Assembly (NCBI GenBank): GCA_013152275.1
Contig: JAADGS010000021.1
Coordinates: 6,161 to 58,197 of the forward strand
Direction: 5' to 3'
DNA from: Actinomycetota bacterium
Lineage (GTDB): Bacteria > Actinomycetota > Acidimicrobiia > Spongiisociales > UBA4744
DNA: 52,037 bases
Shown: in pieces, positions 34,032 to 43,129 of the stretch
Layout: every line of letters starts with the position of its first letter
Position numbering within the stretch: the stretch's first letter is position 1
The notes under the pieces: generated by a model
Seen by the model: the letters and a program-made list of their open reading frames with translations, nothing else
Database searches by the model: none
Told to the model about the DNA's origin: nothing
Made by a program: the position numbers and the translations under genes

Positions 34032-37000
34032 GCATCACTCCGACAACCGAGCAGCGCCGGATCATCGACCATCCGCTCGAGCCCCTGCGAGTCGCGGCAG
34101 GGGCAGGCACCGGGAAGACGACCACGATTGCCCTGCGGCTGGCGGCGCTGGTCCGTGAGGCCGACATCGAGCCCGAGGCCGCGCTCGGGATCACGTTCAC
34201 GAACAAGGCCGCCGAGGAGCTGGCCGACAAACTCCGACTCCATCTCCCCGGTTTTGCCCGCGAGGGCCGCGAAGTGGAGGTCACGACCTATCACGGCTTC
34301 GCTCACCGGATCGTCGACGAGTTCGGTCCGATGGTCGGCATCGAGCGTGACATCACCGTCATCGGTACCGGCTATCAACGCGAGCTACTCCGCGAGGCCC
34401 TCGCGGCCGGATCGTCGGAGCTTCTCGACTTGACCTCTCCTGCCCGCCGAGTGGATGAGCTCGCTGCCCTTGCCGCGCGACTCGGCGACCACCTCCGCTC
34501 CCCCTCGGACATTCTCGCTCTGACCGTGGACAACGAAGTCGACGCGGCCCGACGCGAAATGGCCGCCGTGCTCGAACGGTACGACACACTCAAACGCAGG
34601 CTCGGTGTCGCCGACTACTCGGATCTGATCCGCTACGGATTCGAGATCGTCTCGGTGCCTTCGGTGGGCCGCAGAATCCGGGACCGCTATCGGGTCGTGC
34701 TTCTCGACGAGTACCAGGACACGAACCCGGCGCAGCGCGAACTCCTGCTACGGCTCTTCGGAGACGGATTCCCCGTGACCGCCGTGGGCGACCCGGATCA
34801 GACGATCTACGAGTGGCGGGGGGCATCTCTGGAGAACTTCGCCGCCTTTCCCGACCACTTCGCCGTCGCCGGGAAACGCGCAAAGACCCTGACACTGGGA
34901 GTGAACCGTCGCTCCGACCGTCGCATCATCGACGTGGCAAACACGGTCAAGGAGAGGATCGGCGATGCCCAGGGCGTCGAACGGCTCGTCGCTCGCCCGG
35001 ACGCAGGTGCGGGCACGGTCTCTCTTGCCTGGTTTCACACCGCGACCGACGAAGCCGCATGGATCGCCAGAGAAGTGCGACAGCTCCACGACTCTCAGGG
35101 TGTTCAGTGGCGCGACATGGCGCTGCTGTTTCGTAAGAACCGGACGATCCCTCTGCTGCGGGAAGCGCTGGAAGCACTCGACATTCCTGTGGAGGTCGCG
35201 GCGCTCGGTGGCCTCCTCCAGGTGCCCGAAGTGGCCGATCTGCACGCATGGATGCGCCTGATCGGACATCCCGACGACGCGCCGTCACTCGTTCGGATCC
35301 TTCTCGGCTCCCGCTACCGGCTGGGGATGGGCGACCTGGTGCCGCTCGCCCGGAGAAGTCGCGAACGCGGCACGACGATGCTCATGACCATCGACGAGGA
35401 AAAGACCGAACTCCCGGAAACAGCTCGAAGTCGGCTCAGGCGGTTCCGTGAGCGCTACCGCTCCCTTCTGACCCTCGCCCAGGGGGTCACACTCGTCGAA
35501 CTCGCCCGCCACATCCTCGATGCCACCGGAACCTGGGCCGAAGTGGAGGCGCTCGCAGGGGCGCGGCGATTGTCGACGCGGCTCAACCTCTACCGGTTCC
35601 TCGATCTCGCCGAGGAGTGGAGTCCACTCGAGGGGCGCCCCTCGCTCGAGGCGTTCCTGGACTACCTGGATCTCCTGCAGCAGGACGCATCGTCCGAGGA
35701 ACTCGATACGGCAACGCTCAGCGGCGAGGACGCCGTCTCCCTGCTGACGGTGCATCGGGCCAAAGGGCTCGAATGGTCCGCGGTGTTCATCCCTGCAGTC
35801 TGCAGCGGCACGTTCCCATCGTCGGCGCATGGAGGTCTCGATGATCCGCAGCGCCATCCGAAATCGCTGCCCTCCTCCCTGCGTATCGATCACGCGGGCG
35901 ACGACACCAGTCCCGCAGCACTGCGTTCGCGCCACGACGCCCAGGAGTGGCGTGCCGCCTACGTGGCGGTCACCCGTGCCAGGCATCGCCTCGTACTCAC
36001 CGGCGCCCACTGGTACACGACCGGTCGGGCCAAGAAACCCAGTGCCCTCTTCGATGCGGTCGCAAAGCTCGATGGCGTCACCGTCGAGCCTCCCGTCGGC
36101 GATCCCGGAACACCGCCCGAGACGCTGCGAACCGCCCGGCGTGCCCCCGCGCCCGATCCCCTGTTCATAGACGGATGGGAGGCAGCCTTCGAGAACGCCG
36201 CCGCGGACCCCGCATGGCTCGAGGGCCTGTCCCAGGATCCCGAGGGGTTTGCGGCGCAGCAGCGCCGGTTCGAACTCGTCCTGGATGAACTCCCGAAGAG
36301 CCCCCAACTCGCCACCCGGCAGCCACGACTCAAGGTCTCGGTCACCAACCTGGTCACCTATGCAACCTGCCCGAAACGCTACTTCTGGACGGCAGTCGAT
36401 CCACTGCCGAGACGCCCCTCGTACGCTGCCCGGCGCGGCATCGAGATACACCGGCGCATCGAGTTGCACAACCTCGGCACCGTGCCGCTCACGGATGCGG
36501 AAGGATACGATCTGGTCACCGCCGACCACCCGCCAAAAGGCGATCCCTTTGCCGCGTATCTCTCTTCGCGATTCGCGGCGCAGCGCCCGCGATTCGTCGA
36601 AGTCGCCTTCGAGCTCGTGCTGTCTCCCGCCGTCACCGTGAAGGGACGTATCGACGCGATCTACGAGCGATCCCCCGGCAGTTGGGAGATCGTCGACTTC
36701 AAGACGGGCAGGCGCTCCGCAAACCCCGCGATGGAAGTGCAGCTCGAGGCATACGCCATCGCGGCCCGGACCGCGAACCTCGCGACAGATCCACCACGAA
36801 CCATCGAGGTCGTCTTCGCCTACCTCGGCGATGGGCTCGACGTGGTGACCGAACGCGTGGACGAGACATGGCTGAGGGCTGCACACGAGCATTTGGAGTC
36901 CCTCACCGGAGCGATCCTCGAAGGCAGGTTCGTCGAGACTCCGTCGCCGCAGTGCCAATGGTGCGACTTTCTCACCTTTTGTCCGTCGGGACGAGCATTC

Positions 37001-37039
37001 CTCCAAGACCAGGACAACGTTGGCACCAGTCCACGGTAG
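34028..37039 (+). CDS. adnB: AdnB-like UvrD helicase / RecB nuclease subunit
   Basis: 1003 residues with the same two-part build as its neighbour: Walker A AAGAGTGKTTT (23-33), GITFTNKAAEELADKL, LLDEYQDTNPAQRELL, VGDPDQTIYEWRGA, LLTVHRAKGLEW and VTRARHRLVLTG; nuclease domain with Cys781 (ATCPKRYFW), GIEIHRRIE, KGRIDAIYE, IVDFKTGR and CQWCDFLTFC (Cys976, 979, 985). The helicase motifs are closer to the UvrD/PcrA consensus than in the partner, as expected for the lead motor. Start at ATG 34028, coupled to the previous gene. Confidence 0.82.
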   Translation: MSITPTTEQRRIIDHPLEPLRVAAGAGTGKTTTIALRLAALVREADIEPEAALGITFTNKAAEELADKLRLHLPGFAREGREVEVTTYHGFAHRIVDEFGPMVGIERDITVIGTGYQRELLREALAAGSSELLDLTSPARRVDELAALAARLGDHLRSPSDILALTVDNEVDAARREMAAVLERYDTLKRRLGVADYSDLIRYGFEIVSVPSVGRRIRDRYRVVLLDEYQDTNPAQRELLLRLFGDGFPVTAVGDPDQTIYEWRGASLENFAAFPDHFAVAGKRAKTLTLGVNRRSDRRIIDVANTVKERIGDAQGVERLVARPDAGAGTVSLAWFHTATDEAAWIAREVRQLHDSQGVQWRDMALLFRKNRTIPLLREALEALDIPVEVAALGGLLQVPEVADLHAWMRLIGHPDDAPSLVRILLGSRYRLGMGDLVPLARRSRERGTTMLMTIDEEKTELPETARSRLRRFRERYRSLLTLAQGVTLVELARHILDATGTWAEVEALAGARRLSTRLNLYRFLDLAEEWSPLEGRPSLEAFLDYLDLLQQDASSEELDTATLSGEDAVSLLTVHRAKGLEWSAVFIPAVCSGTFPSSAHGGLDDPQRHPKSLPSSLRIDHAGDDTSPAALRSRHDAQEWRAAYVAVTRARHRLVLTGAHWYTTGRAKKPSALFDAVAKLDGVTVEPPVGDPGTPPETLRTARRAPAPDPLFIDGWEAAFENAAADPAWLEGLSQDPEGFAAQQRRFELVLDELPKSPQLATRQPRLKVSVTNLVTYATCPKRYFWTAVDPLPRRPSYAARRGIEIHRRIELHNLGTVPLTDAEGYDLVTADHPPKGDPFAAYLSSRFAAQRPRFVEVAFELVLSPAVTVKGRIDAIYERSPGSWEIVDFKTGRRSANPAMEVQLEAYAIAARTANLATDPPRTIEVVFAYLGDGLDVVTERVDETWLRAAHEHLESLTGAILEGRFVETPSPQCQWCDFLTFCPSGRAFLQDQDNVGTSPR

Positions 37040-37064
37040 GTTTGAAACCGAAAGGAGTACTCGA

Positions 37065-37700
37065 ATGGCAGTGATCACGGTATGGAGCGACATGCTCTGC
37101 CCATGGGGATACGTAGCCGGTCTCCGTCTGAGGAAGATGCGGGATCAACTCGGTGCAGATTCCGTTTCGTTCGACTTTCGGGCATGGCCGCTCGACGTCA
37201 CGCATCGGCCGCCCACCACAAGCCGGAGGCGGGCGGAAATCGTCGCTCTCGCCCAACGCGAACCGAGTGCATTCACGCTCTACGAAGGCGCGATACCCGT
37301 CTCGTCGGTACTGGCCTCGGAGGCTCAGAAGTGGGGCTACTCGTACGGCCAGGAGGTCGGCGAGCACTTCGATCTCGCGATCCGACGCTCCTTCTTCCTG
37401 CATTCGCGGAATCTCGGGATCCGCGATGAGCTTCTTGCCGTGGCACAGACCGAAGGGCTGGACGACGGTGCCCTGGCCTCGGCTCTCGACAGCGGAGAGT
37501 TCCGGCCCGCCATCACCGCCGATATCAGGGAGGGAAGAGAAATCCCCGTCGGTGCAAGTCCGACGGTTGTCCTCCCGGACGGTACGGTGCTGTCCAATCC
37601 GGGGTTTGAGGTGACACGGTTGCGAGAGATCCCGATCATCACGGCCGATCATCCCTCCATCTACGAGGACCTGCTGCAACGAGCAACCTGGCAGGATTGA
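37065..37700 (+). CDS. DsbA/FrnE-like thioredoxin-fold protein
   Basis: 211 residues. VITVWSDMLCPWGYVAGLRL carries the DsbA-family redox motif, but as CPWG: only the first Cys of CPWC-type FrnE proteins remains. The helical insertion (YEGAIPVSSVLASEAQKWG onward) and the cis-Pro loop VGASPTVVLPDG are intact. No signal peptide, so cytoplasmic. A monothiol oxidoreductase or glutathione/mycothiol-dependent enzyme is possible. ATG at 37065 follows AAAGGAG at 37051-37057. Convergent with dtd. Confidence 0.85.
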   Translation: MAVITVWSDMLCPWGYVAGLRLRKMRDQLGADSVSFDFRAWPLDVTHRPPTTSRRRAEIVALAQREPSAFTLYEGAIPVSSVLASEAQKWGYSYGQEVGEHFDLAIRRSFFLHSRNLGIRDELLAVAQTEGLDDGALASALDSGEFRPAITADIREGREIPVGASPTVVLPDGTVLSNPGFEVTRLREIPIITADHPSIYEDLLQRATWQD

Positions 37701-37702
37701 GC

Positions 37703-38158
37703 TCAAAGGATCTTCCCACCGCTCACATCGACGACGAAGGTGACGGGTCCCTCATTCGCGAGCGAGACGAGCATTCGTTCGCCGAATGCCCCCGAGGCCA
37801 CAGGAACGCCCCGGGCCGCCACGGAGTTCGCCACCATGTCCACGAGGAACGCCGCGGCGTCGGCGGGAGCAGCGTCGGTGAACGAGGGCCTCCGACCTTT
37901 TCTCATGTCGGCACAGAGAGTGAACTGGCTGACGACGAGTACCGACCCTCCGACATCGGCCACCGACCGGTTCATCTTGCCGTCGTCGTCGCAGAAGATC
38001 CGGAGACCAACGACCTTGTCGGCAAGCGCCTCCGCATCCCGGGGCTCATCACCACGGGCGGCACACACGAGTACCAGGAGCCCGACGCCGATCGTGGCAA
38101 CCGGGTTGCCACCGACCGTCACCGCCGCTTCTCGAACGCGTTGGATCACTGCTCGCAT
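37703..38158 (-). CDS. dtd: D-aminoacyl-tRNA deacylase
   Basis: 151 residues. It removes D-amino acids mischarged on tRNA. Both family motifs are present: VVSQFTLCADMRKGRRPSF (SQxT, the cross-subunit Thr) and NEGPVTFVVDV (the Gly-Pro motif). ATG at 38158 gives MRAVIQRVREAAVTVGG, the standard beginning. A TACATT lies 6 nt upstream and there is no Shine-Dalgarno, so leaderless. Divergent from the histidine kinase gene 51 nt away. Confidence 0.95.
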   Translation of the reverse strand: MRAVIQRVREAAVTVGGNPVATIGVGLLVLVCAARGDEPRDAEALADKVVGLRIFCDDDGKMNRSVADVGGSVLVVSQFTLCADMRKGRRPSFTDAAPADAAAFLVDMVANSVAARGVPVASGAFGERMLVSLANEGPVTFVVDVSGGKIL

Positions 38159-38164
38159 GTCGGC

Positions 38165-38170
38165 AATGTA
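38165..38170 (-). promoter_or_regulatory. -10 element TACATT, leaderless dtd promoter
   Basis: TACATT, six bases (GCCGAC), then the dtd ATG. Confidence 0.55.
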
Positions 38171-38209
38171 GCGCTCAATACGCGCCCGGCGGTCGCCGAT
38201 ACACGACGT

Positions 38210-39913
38210 ATGGCGGTTTCCAAGACGAGAACCATCGACCCGCCCGAGCAGGTCGTGGTCCGAGCGTTCGGCGTGGCCACGATCATCGTGGCCGCACAGT
38301 TGGCTGCAGCGGCAGCCTTCTTCGCCAATCCCGTACTCTTGCTTGCAGCCATCGCCCCGTCGCTCGTCGCGGTCATGGCATTCGTCACCTTCCGGGGCAT
38401 GCATGTTCCTGCCGGGTGGATCATGATGGGGTCCGCCGTGGCAATCGCCGTCGACATCGGCCTGACCGATGGAACCCAGTATCGGATACTCGGGCTCGGC
38501 GGAATCATCGTGCTCGGCGTGATCGCCGTAATGCTCTCGGCACAGCGATGGGCCATGTACATGCTTGCCTTCGCTTCACTGATCGTGATTGCGAACACCA
38601 CCTGGAACCGCACCGGCGACCTCGTGGAGACACTTGCGAACGGAATGAGTCTCGCCATCATCTTCCTCATCGGAGCCTCCCTTGCGGCCTGGGTGCGAAC
38701 CACGAAACTCAAGGCGGACCAGCGGTACCGCACGCTCGTGCAACGTGCTCCGATTTCGATTTGGGAAGAGGACTTCTCGGCCGTCGGAAAGTGGCTCGAC
38801 GGACTCCGCTCGGAAGGCGTCACCGACCTCAGGAGTTTCCTCACACCGGGCATGATCCGCGAAGCCACCGGGCTCATCGTCGTACGCGGGGTGAACCAGG
38901 CTTGTATCGATTTGCTGGAGGCGCGCGATGCGACACAGCTCGTCGGTCCCCTGCAGCCTGCCAGCATCTCAGAGGAAACACTGGCGTCACTCACCGAGCA
39001 ACTGATCGCCATCTGGGAGCGAACGGACCACGTCACGACGGAAGTCGAGGGGTTGACGTTCAAAGGGAATCCGATCCAGGGGATTCTCCACTGGTCGGCT
39101 CCGAGGATCAACGGCCGGATCGATCTCTCCAATGTCGTCGTGTCGGTCACGGATGTCACACCCCTCAAGGAGACACAGCGGCGCCTCGCAGACCTCATCG
39201 ATTCGAAAGACCGTTTTGTGGCTTCGGTCAGCCACGAGCTCAGGACGCCGCTGACCACCGTGGTCGGGCTCGCGGCCGAGCTACGCGATCACCTGCCGCG
39301 TTTCCAGATGCAGGAGATGCATGAGATGCTCGGCCTCATCGCCACACAGGCGACCGACGTCGGTCACATCGTGGAGGATCTACTCGTCGCCGCCAGAGCA
39401 GACATCGGAACGATCTCGCTTCACACGGAACGACTCGACGTCCGCACCATCATTCGCGAGGTGGTGGCCAGCCATCCGCCCGACAGGCTTGCACTTCCGA
39501 AGCATGCCCTGATGGCAACGGCAGACTCCACGCGACTGCGCCAGATCATCCGCAATCTGCTCACGAATGCGAGACGCTACGGAGGCGACCATGTCGGGCT
39601 CACCGCCGGGGAGAGTGCCGACAGGATCTCAATCGAGGTGAGTGACGACGGGCCCGGAATCCCGACCGACGATGCCACTCGCATCTTCCTCCCCTACCAG
39701 ACCGCGCACCACACCATCGGGCTCACCGAGTCCGTCGGACTTGGACTTGCCGTGGCACTACAGCTGGCGCGACTCATGGACGGTGACCTCACCTATGAAC
39801 GGCGAGGAGTGCTCACCGTGTTCCGTCTGACGTTGCCGATATCGCTCGATCCGGAGAGGCACACGGACACGACCGTGCAGGGACAGTCCGGCTCGACCGT
39901 GTTCGCCGACTGA
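38210..39913 (+). CDS. Membrane histidine kinase
   Basis: 567 residues. About five or six membrane spans up to residue 160 (for example VVVRAFGVATIIVAAQLAAA), a PAS-like region (RYRTLVQRAPISIWEEDF through VSVTDVTPLKETQRRL, about 170-320), HisKA with SVSHELRTPLTTVVG (His about 341) and HATPase_c with NLLTNARRYGG, DDGPGIP and SVGLGLAVALQLARL. The G2 box is reduced (VGLGLA). No adjacent response regulator. Start at ATG 38210, immediately divergent from dtd. The neighbouring plsB is 21 nt downstream but has its own promoter. Confidence 0.86.
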   Translation: MAVSKTRTIDPPEQVVVRAFGVATIIVAAQLAAAAAFFANPVLLLAAIAPSLVAVMAFVTFRGMHVPAGWIMMGSAVAIAVDIGLTDGTQYRILGLGGIIVLGVIAVMLSAQRWAMYMLAFASLIVIANTTWNRTGDLVETLANGMSLAIIFLIGASLAAWVRTTKLKADQRYRTLVQRAPISIWEEDFSAVGKWLDGLRSEGVTDLRSFLTPGMIREATGLIVVRGVNQACIDLLEARDATQLVGPLQPASISEETLASLTEQLIAIWERTDHVTTEVEGLTFKGNPIQGILHWSAPRINGRIDLSNVVVSVTDVTPLKETQRRLADLIDSKDRFVASVSHELRTPLTTVVGLAAELRDHLPRFQMQEMHEMLGLIATQATDVGHIVEDLLVAARADIGTISLHTERLDVRTIIREVVASHPPDRLALPKHALMATADSTRLRQIIRNLLTNARRYGGDHVGLTAGESADRISIEVSDDGPGIPTDDATRIFLPYQTAHHTIGLTESVGLGLAVALQLARLMDGDLTYERRGVLTVFRLTLPISLDPERHTDTTVQGQSGSTVFAD

Positions 39914-39920
39914 ACATCCG

Positions 39921-39926
39921 TAGACT
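39921..39926 (+). promoter_or_regulatory. -10 element TAGACT, leaderless plsB promoter
   Basis: TAGACT ends 8 nt before ATG 39935 and starts 8 nt after the kinase stop. No Shine-Dalgarno. It favours ATG 39935 over the TTG three bases earlier. Confidence 0.5.
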
Positions 39927-39934
39927 CCCGCTTG

Positions 39935-42232
39935 ATGGAGACACTCTGGCCTGAAGGAAACGGTCGTCCGCTGGTCTTCCTCGTCGACGCCTCCAGCATC
40001 GTCGAGCAGCGCCTCCTTCACGGATGGATCGACCGCAATCGCGTGCCCGGCGTTCGGTACGAGGTTGTCTGCATCCCTCCGTCCCGTAAGCCACGGCGGC
40101 CCTGTCCGGACAAGCACAGGCTCGGCGACTTCCTCGCCGACGATCCCCTGTTCGTCCCGCTGCGTGTCGCGTGGCTGGCGCCTCACCACCACGGCCGGCG
40201 GTCGGTTTCGTTTGTCGACCTGTTCCGGCTCAGGGATCCCCGTGTCCCGGATCCGCTTCGCCAGCTCGCCATCGTTCGTTACAGCCCCGACCGCTGCTGG
40301 GTGGTCGTCGGCGAGCCGGCGACCGCCTCCTCACTCCACCGAAGCTGGGAGGCCGAAGGCACCGACGGCGACTTCGTCGCCTTCGTGCACCGCCGCGCCC
40401 AACTGGCTCTCGAACGTGCCGAACGGCGTCTGCGAGGAAACCGTTACAAGGTCCCACGGTTCGTTCGCCGAGATATCCTCGCCGACCCGTCGTTCGTCGA
40501 GCAGGTTCGTGCCATCGCCGAAGCCGAGAACCGATCTCCCGATGCCGCCATGACGAGAGCATCCAGATACCTCAAGGAGATCGCCGCTTCCCACAGCCCA
40601 TACCTCATCGACCTCGTCGCCAACGCGATCCGGTGGTTGTACCGCCGCGGCTATCGGGCGATCCTGTACTCACCCGGAGACCTCGCGAATGTCCTGTCGA
40701 TCGGGCAGCGGTATCCCCTCGTCTTCCTTCCGTCACACAAGTCCAATCTCGACCACCTGGCGCTGCAGTACGTCTTGTGGGAGAACGACGCGCCTCCCAA
40801 TCACACCGCGGGCGGCATCAACTTGAACTTCTTTCCCCTCGGGCCGATCATCAGGCGGACCGGCGTGTTCTTCATCCGCCGCACGTTCAAGAAGAACAAC
40901 CTCTACAAGTTCGTCCTGCAGAGCTACCTCGACTATCTGATCGAGAAGCGGTTCCCACTCGAGTGGTACCTGGAAGGGGGACGTTCCCGATCCGGAAAGC
41001 TGCTTCCCCCTCGTTACGGGATGTTGACCTACGTCGCCGATGCGTTCAGAAGAGGAAAGAGTGAGGACGTCTTCCTCATCCCGCTTTCGATCACGTACGA
41101 CCATATCCAGGATGTGAGCGCGTACGCCGCGGAACAGCGCGGCGAACGCAAGGAACGCGAGAGCTTCGGATGGTTGATCCGCACCATCCATTCGTTGGGC
41201 CGACGGTACGGCGACATCCACCTGCGTTTCGGCGAACCGCTCGCCCTGTCCGACTATCTCGAGCAAGGAGCGGCGATCGCTCCCATCGACGTTCAAAAGA
41301 TCGCGTTCGAGGTGTCGACGCGGATCAACGACGTCACACCCGTCACCCCGACCGCGCTGCTCACAATCGCCCTCCTGACCGCAGAAGATCGGGCATTCAC
41401 GTTGGATCAGCTCCGAGAGGAGATCTCCGAACTGTGCGAATACATCCGTTCGCGCGACATCCCGATCACCGAACGCGTGGAGTGCAAGAACGCCGAACAG
41501 ATCGAATCGATCCTGCAGCGCCTCGACGACCAGGGCATCGTCGCCACGTTCGACGCCGGACCCGAGACCGTGTACATGATCGGTTCCGAGCAGCGTCTCA
41601 CTGCTGCCTACTACCGCAACACGATCGTTCATTTCTTCGTCAACGCGGCCATCGCCGAGCTCGCACTCCTCACCGCCGCGAACGCCCAGGTGGCCGGTCC
41701 GGAAGCCTTCTGGGACGAGGTGATGCGACTCAGAGACCTGTTGAAGTTCGAGTTCTTCTTCGCGGACAAAGACGAGTTCCGCCAGCAAGTCTGGAACGAG
41801 CTGCTTCACCAGGACCCTCGCTGGCCCAAGCGCGTTCTGCAGGGAGCAGAGGAGATCCGCACCTTGCTCCGAGACCTGCGGCCGCTCACCAGCTACTGGG
41901 TTCTTCGGCCGTATCTCGAGGCATACCAGGTCGTAGCCGATGCTCTCGTCCTGCATCCGCCGTATGTCGAGATCAACGAGAAGAAGTTCATGGGCGAGTG
42001 CCTGGCGCTCGGAAGACAGTATCGGCTCCAGCAGCGCATCCACACCGACGAGTCGATCTCGCAGGTGCTCTTCACCTCGGCCTTCAAACTCGCCGGGAAC
42101 AGGGGTCTCCTCGATATCGATGATCCGGACTGTGAGGCGAAGCGCCGAACCTTCGCTTCAGAGATCCAGGATGTGCTGGCCAAGATCGATTCCATCGCGG
42201 CCCTCGCCACTGGTCGGCGGGCAGGGTTCTAG
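39935..42232 (+). CDS. plsB: Glycerol-3-phosphate 1-O-acyltransferase PlsB
   Basis: 765 residues, the full length of PlsB. It acylates sn-glycerol-3-phosphate. Acyltransferase blocks in order: VFLPSHKSNLDHLALQY (HxxxxD, near 266-282), GGINLNFFPLGPIIRRTGVFFIRR, WYLEGGRSRSGKLLPPRYGML (near 343-363) and VFLIPLSITYDHI. The C-terminal third is the family-specific helical region. It is likely a peripheral membrane enzyme. With plsX also present, both acyl-CoA/ACP and acyl-phosphate entry may exist. Confidence 0.93.
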   Translation: METLWPEGNGRPLVFLVDASSIVEQRLLHGWIDRNRVPGVRYEVVCIPPSRKPRRPCPDKHRLGDFLADDPLFVPLRVAWLAPHHHGRRSVSFVDLFRLRDPRVPDPLRQLAIVRYSPDRCWVVVGEPATASSLHRSWEAEGTDGDFVAFVHRRAQLALERAERRLRGNRYKVPRFVRRDILADPSFVEQVRAIAEAENRSPDAAMTRASRYLKEIAASHSPYLIDLVANAIRWLYRRGYRAILYSPGDLANVLSIGQRYPLVFLPSHKSNLDHLALQYVLWENDAPPNHTAGGINLNFFPLGPIIRRTGVFFIRRTFKKNNLYKFVLQSYLDYLIEKRFPLEWYLEGGRSRSGKLLPPRYGMLTYVADAFRRGKSEDVFLIPLSITYDHIQDVSAYAAEQRGERKERESFGWLIRTIHSLGRRYGDIHLRFGEPLALSDYLEQGAAIAPIDVQKIAFEVSTRINDVTPVTPTALLTIALLTAEDRAFTLDQLREEISELCEYIRSRDIPITERVECKNAEQIESILQRLDDQGIVATFDAGPETVYMIGSEQRLTAAYYRNTIVHFFVNAAIAELALLTAANAQVAGPEAFWDEVMRLRDLLKFEFFFADKDEFRQQVWNELLHQDPRWPKRVLQGAEEIRTLLRDLRPLTSYWVLRPYLEAYQVVADALVLHPPYVEINEKKFMGECLALGRQYRLQQRIHTDESISQVLFTSAFKLAGNRGLLDIDDPDCEAKRRTFASEIQDVLAKIDSIAALATGRRAGF

Positions 42233-42260
42233 TGACGTCGTTTCGATGCTCGGCATCCGG

Positions 42261-42298
42261 CAACGACTCTCCAGACCCTCAAGAGCATCGTGTCGTTG
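42261..42298. terminator. Inverted repeat after plsB
   Basis: CAACGAC (42261-42267) and GTCGTTG (42292-42298) form a 7 bp stem with a 24 nt loop, preceded by a small GATGC/GCATC hairpin at 42245-42257. No T-run. It may terminate plsB or act in the leader of the sigma factor gene; the rest of the 124 nt gap shows nothing clear. Confidence 0.35.
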
Positions 42299-42356
42299 AT
42301 GCCACCACCCGATGCCGGGGAGATTCGCCGGCCGTTCGCCGGGCGGACCTCGTGCG

Positions 42357-42866
42357 ATGAGCGACGGCCCGTCCGCCACGATTCTCGATCTCTTCGACCG
42401 CTACGCGGATGGTGTCTTCACACTCGGGTACCGCCTCCTCGGTGATCGACATCTCGCGGAAGACGTCGTCCAAGAGACGTTCCTTTCGGTCCTTCGAGGC
42501 ATCGCCTCCTACCGCGAAGAGGGCCCGATCGCCGGATGGCTGTATCGGATAGCGTATCGCAGTGCAATCGCGCAGCAGAGGAAGCGGAGAGATCTGCCGA
42601 CGGATCCGGCGGATATGATCGATCTGGTCGGACACGCGACCGACGACGTTGAGCGGACTGTGATCTCGCGCGAACTCCTCGTCGCCATGGACCGGGCGAT
42701 TTCCGCGCTGACTCCCCCACTCGGAGCGGCTTTCGTCCTGCGCGAGATCGAAGGGCTCTCCACACAAGAGGTTGCGCAGGCACTCGAGATCTCCGCGTCC
42801 TCGGTGAAGATGCGCCTCGCGAGAGCGCGAAAGGCGCTCCGCTCCAGGCTGAAGGGATACCTGTGA
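42357..42866 (+). CDS. ECF-type RNA polymerase sigma factor
   Basis: 169 residues. Region 2: LFDRYADGVFTLGYRLLGD with RHLAEDVVQETFLSVLRGI (core binding and -10 recognition). Region 4: LTPPLGAAFVLREIEGLSTQ and EVAQALEISASSVKMRLARA (helix-turn-helix for -35). No region 3. ATG at 42357; the stop overlaps the anti-sigma start by one base (TGATG), so the pair is co-translated. The signal it senses is unknown. Confidence 0.92.
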   Translation: MSDGPSATILDLFDRYADGVFTLGYRLLGDRHLAEDVVQETFLSVLRGIASYREEGPIAGWLYRIAYRSAIAQQRKRRDLPTDPADMIDLVGHATDDVERTVISRELLVAMDRAISALTPPLGAAFVLREIEGLSTQEVAQALEISASSVKMRLARARKALRSRLKGYL

Positions 42867-43084
42867 TGAACTGCGACGACCTCGACGCCCTCCTTCCTGA
42901 ACTCCTCGACGGGCAGGTGAGCAAGGAGGAGAGAGATGCTGCACTGGAGCACCTCGCCACGTGCAACGACTGTCGGATCGTCGTTGACGACCTCGAGCAC
43001 ATCAACCGGCTCTATCGCGAGCACGGAAGAATGCACCTCACCGACGAAACGCGCGAGCGCCTCCGCCGGCTTCTCGAAATGTGA
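42866..43084 (+). CDS. Small zinc-finger anti-sigma factor
   Basis: 72 residues with the zf-HC2 anti-sigma motif His-x3-Cys-x2-Cys (HLATCNDC), preceded by LLPELLDGQVSKEERDAALE, the usual helical lead. There is no membrane helix; it is a soluble, minimal anti-sigma, like the redox-responsive ZAS proteins. ATG at 42866 overlaps the sigma stop. The family often releases sigma when the zinc thiols are oxidised; whether that holds here is untested. Confidence 0.88.
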   Translation: MNCDDLDALLPELLDGQVSKEERDAALEHLATCNDCRIVVDDLEHINRLYREHGRMHLTDETRERLRRLLEM

Positions 43085-43129
43085 CCGATCTGCCTCCAGT
43101 CGCGACATACCAGTTGAAAGGAGGCAATC

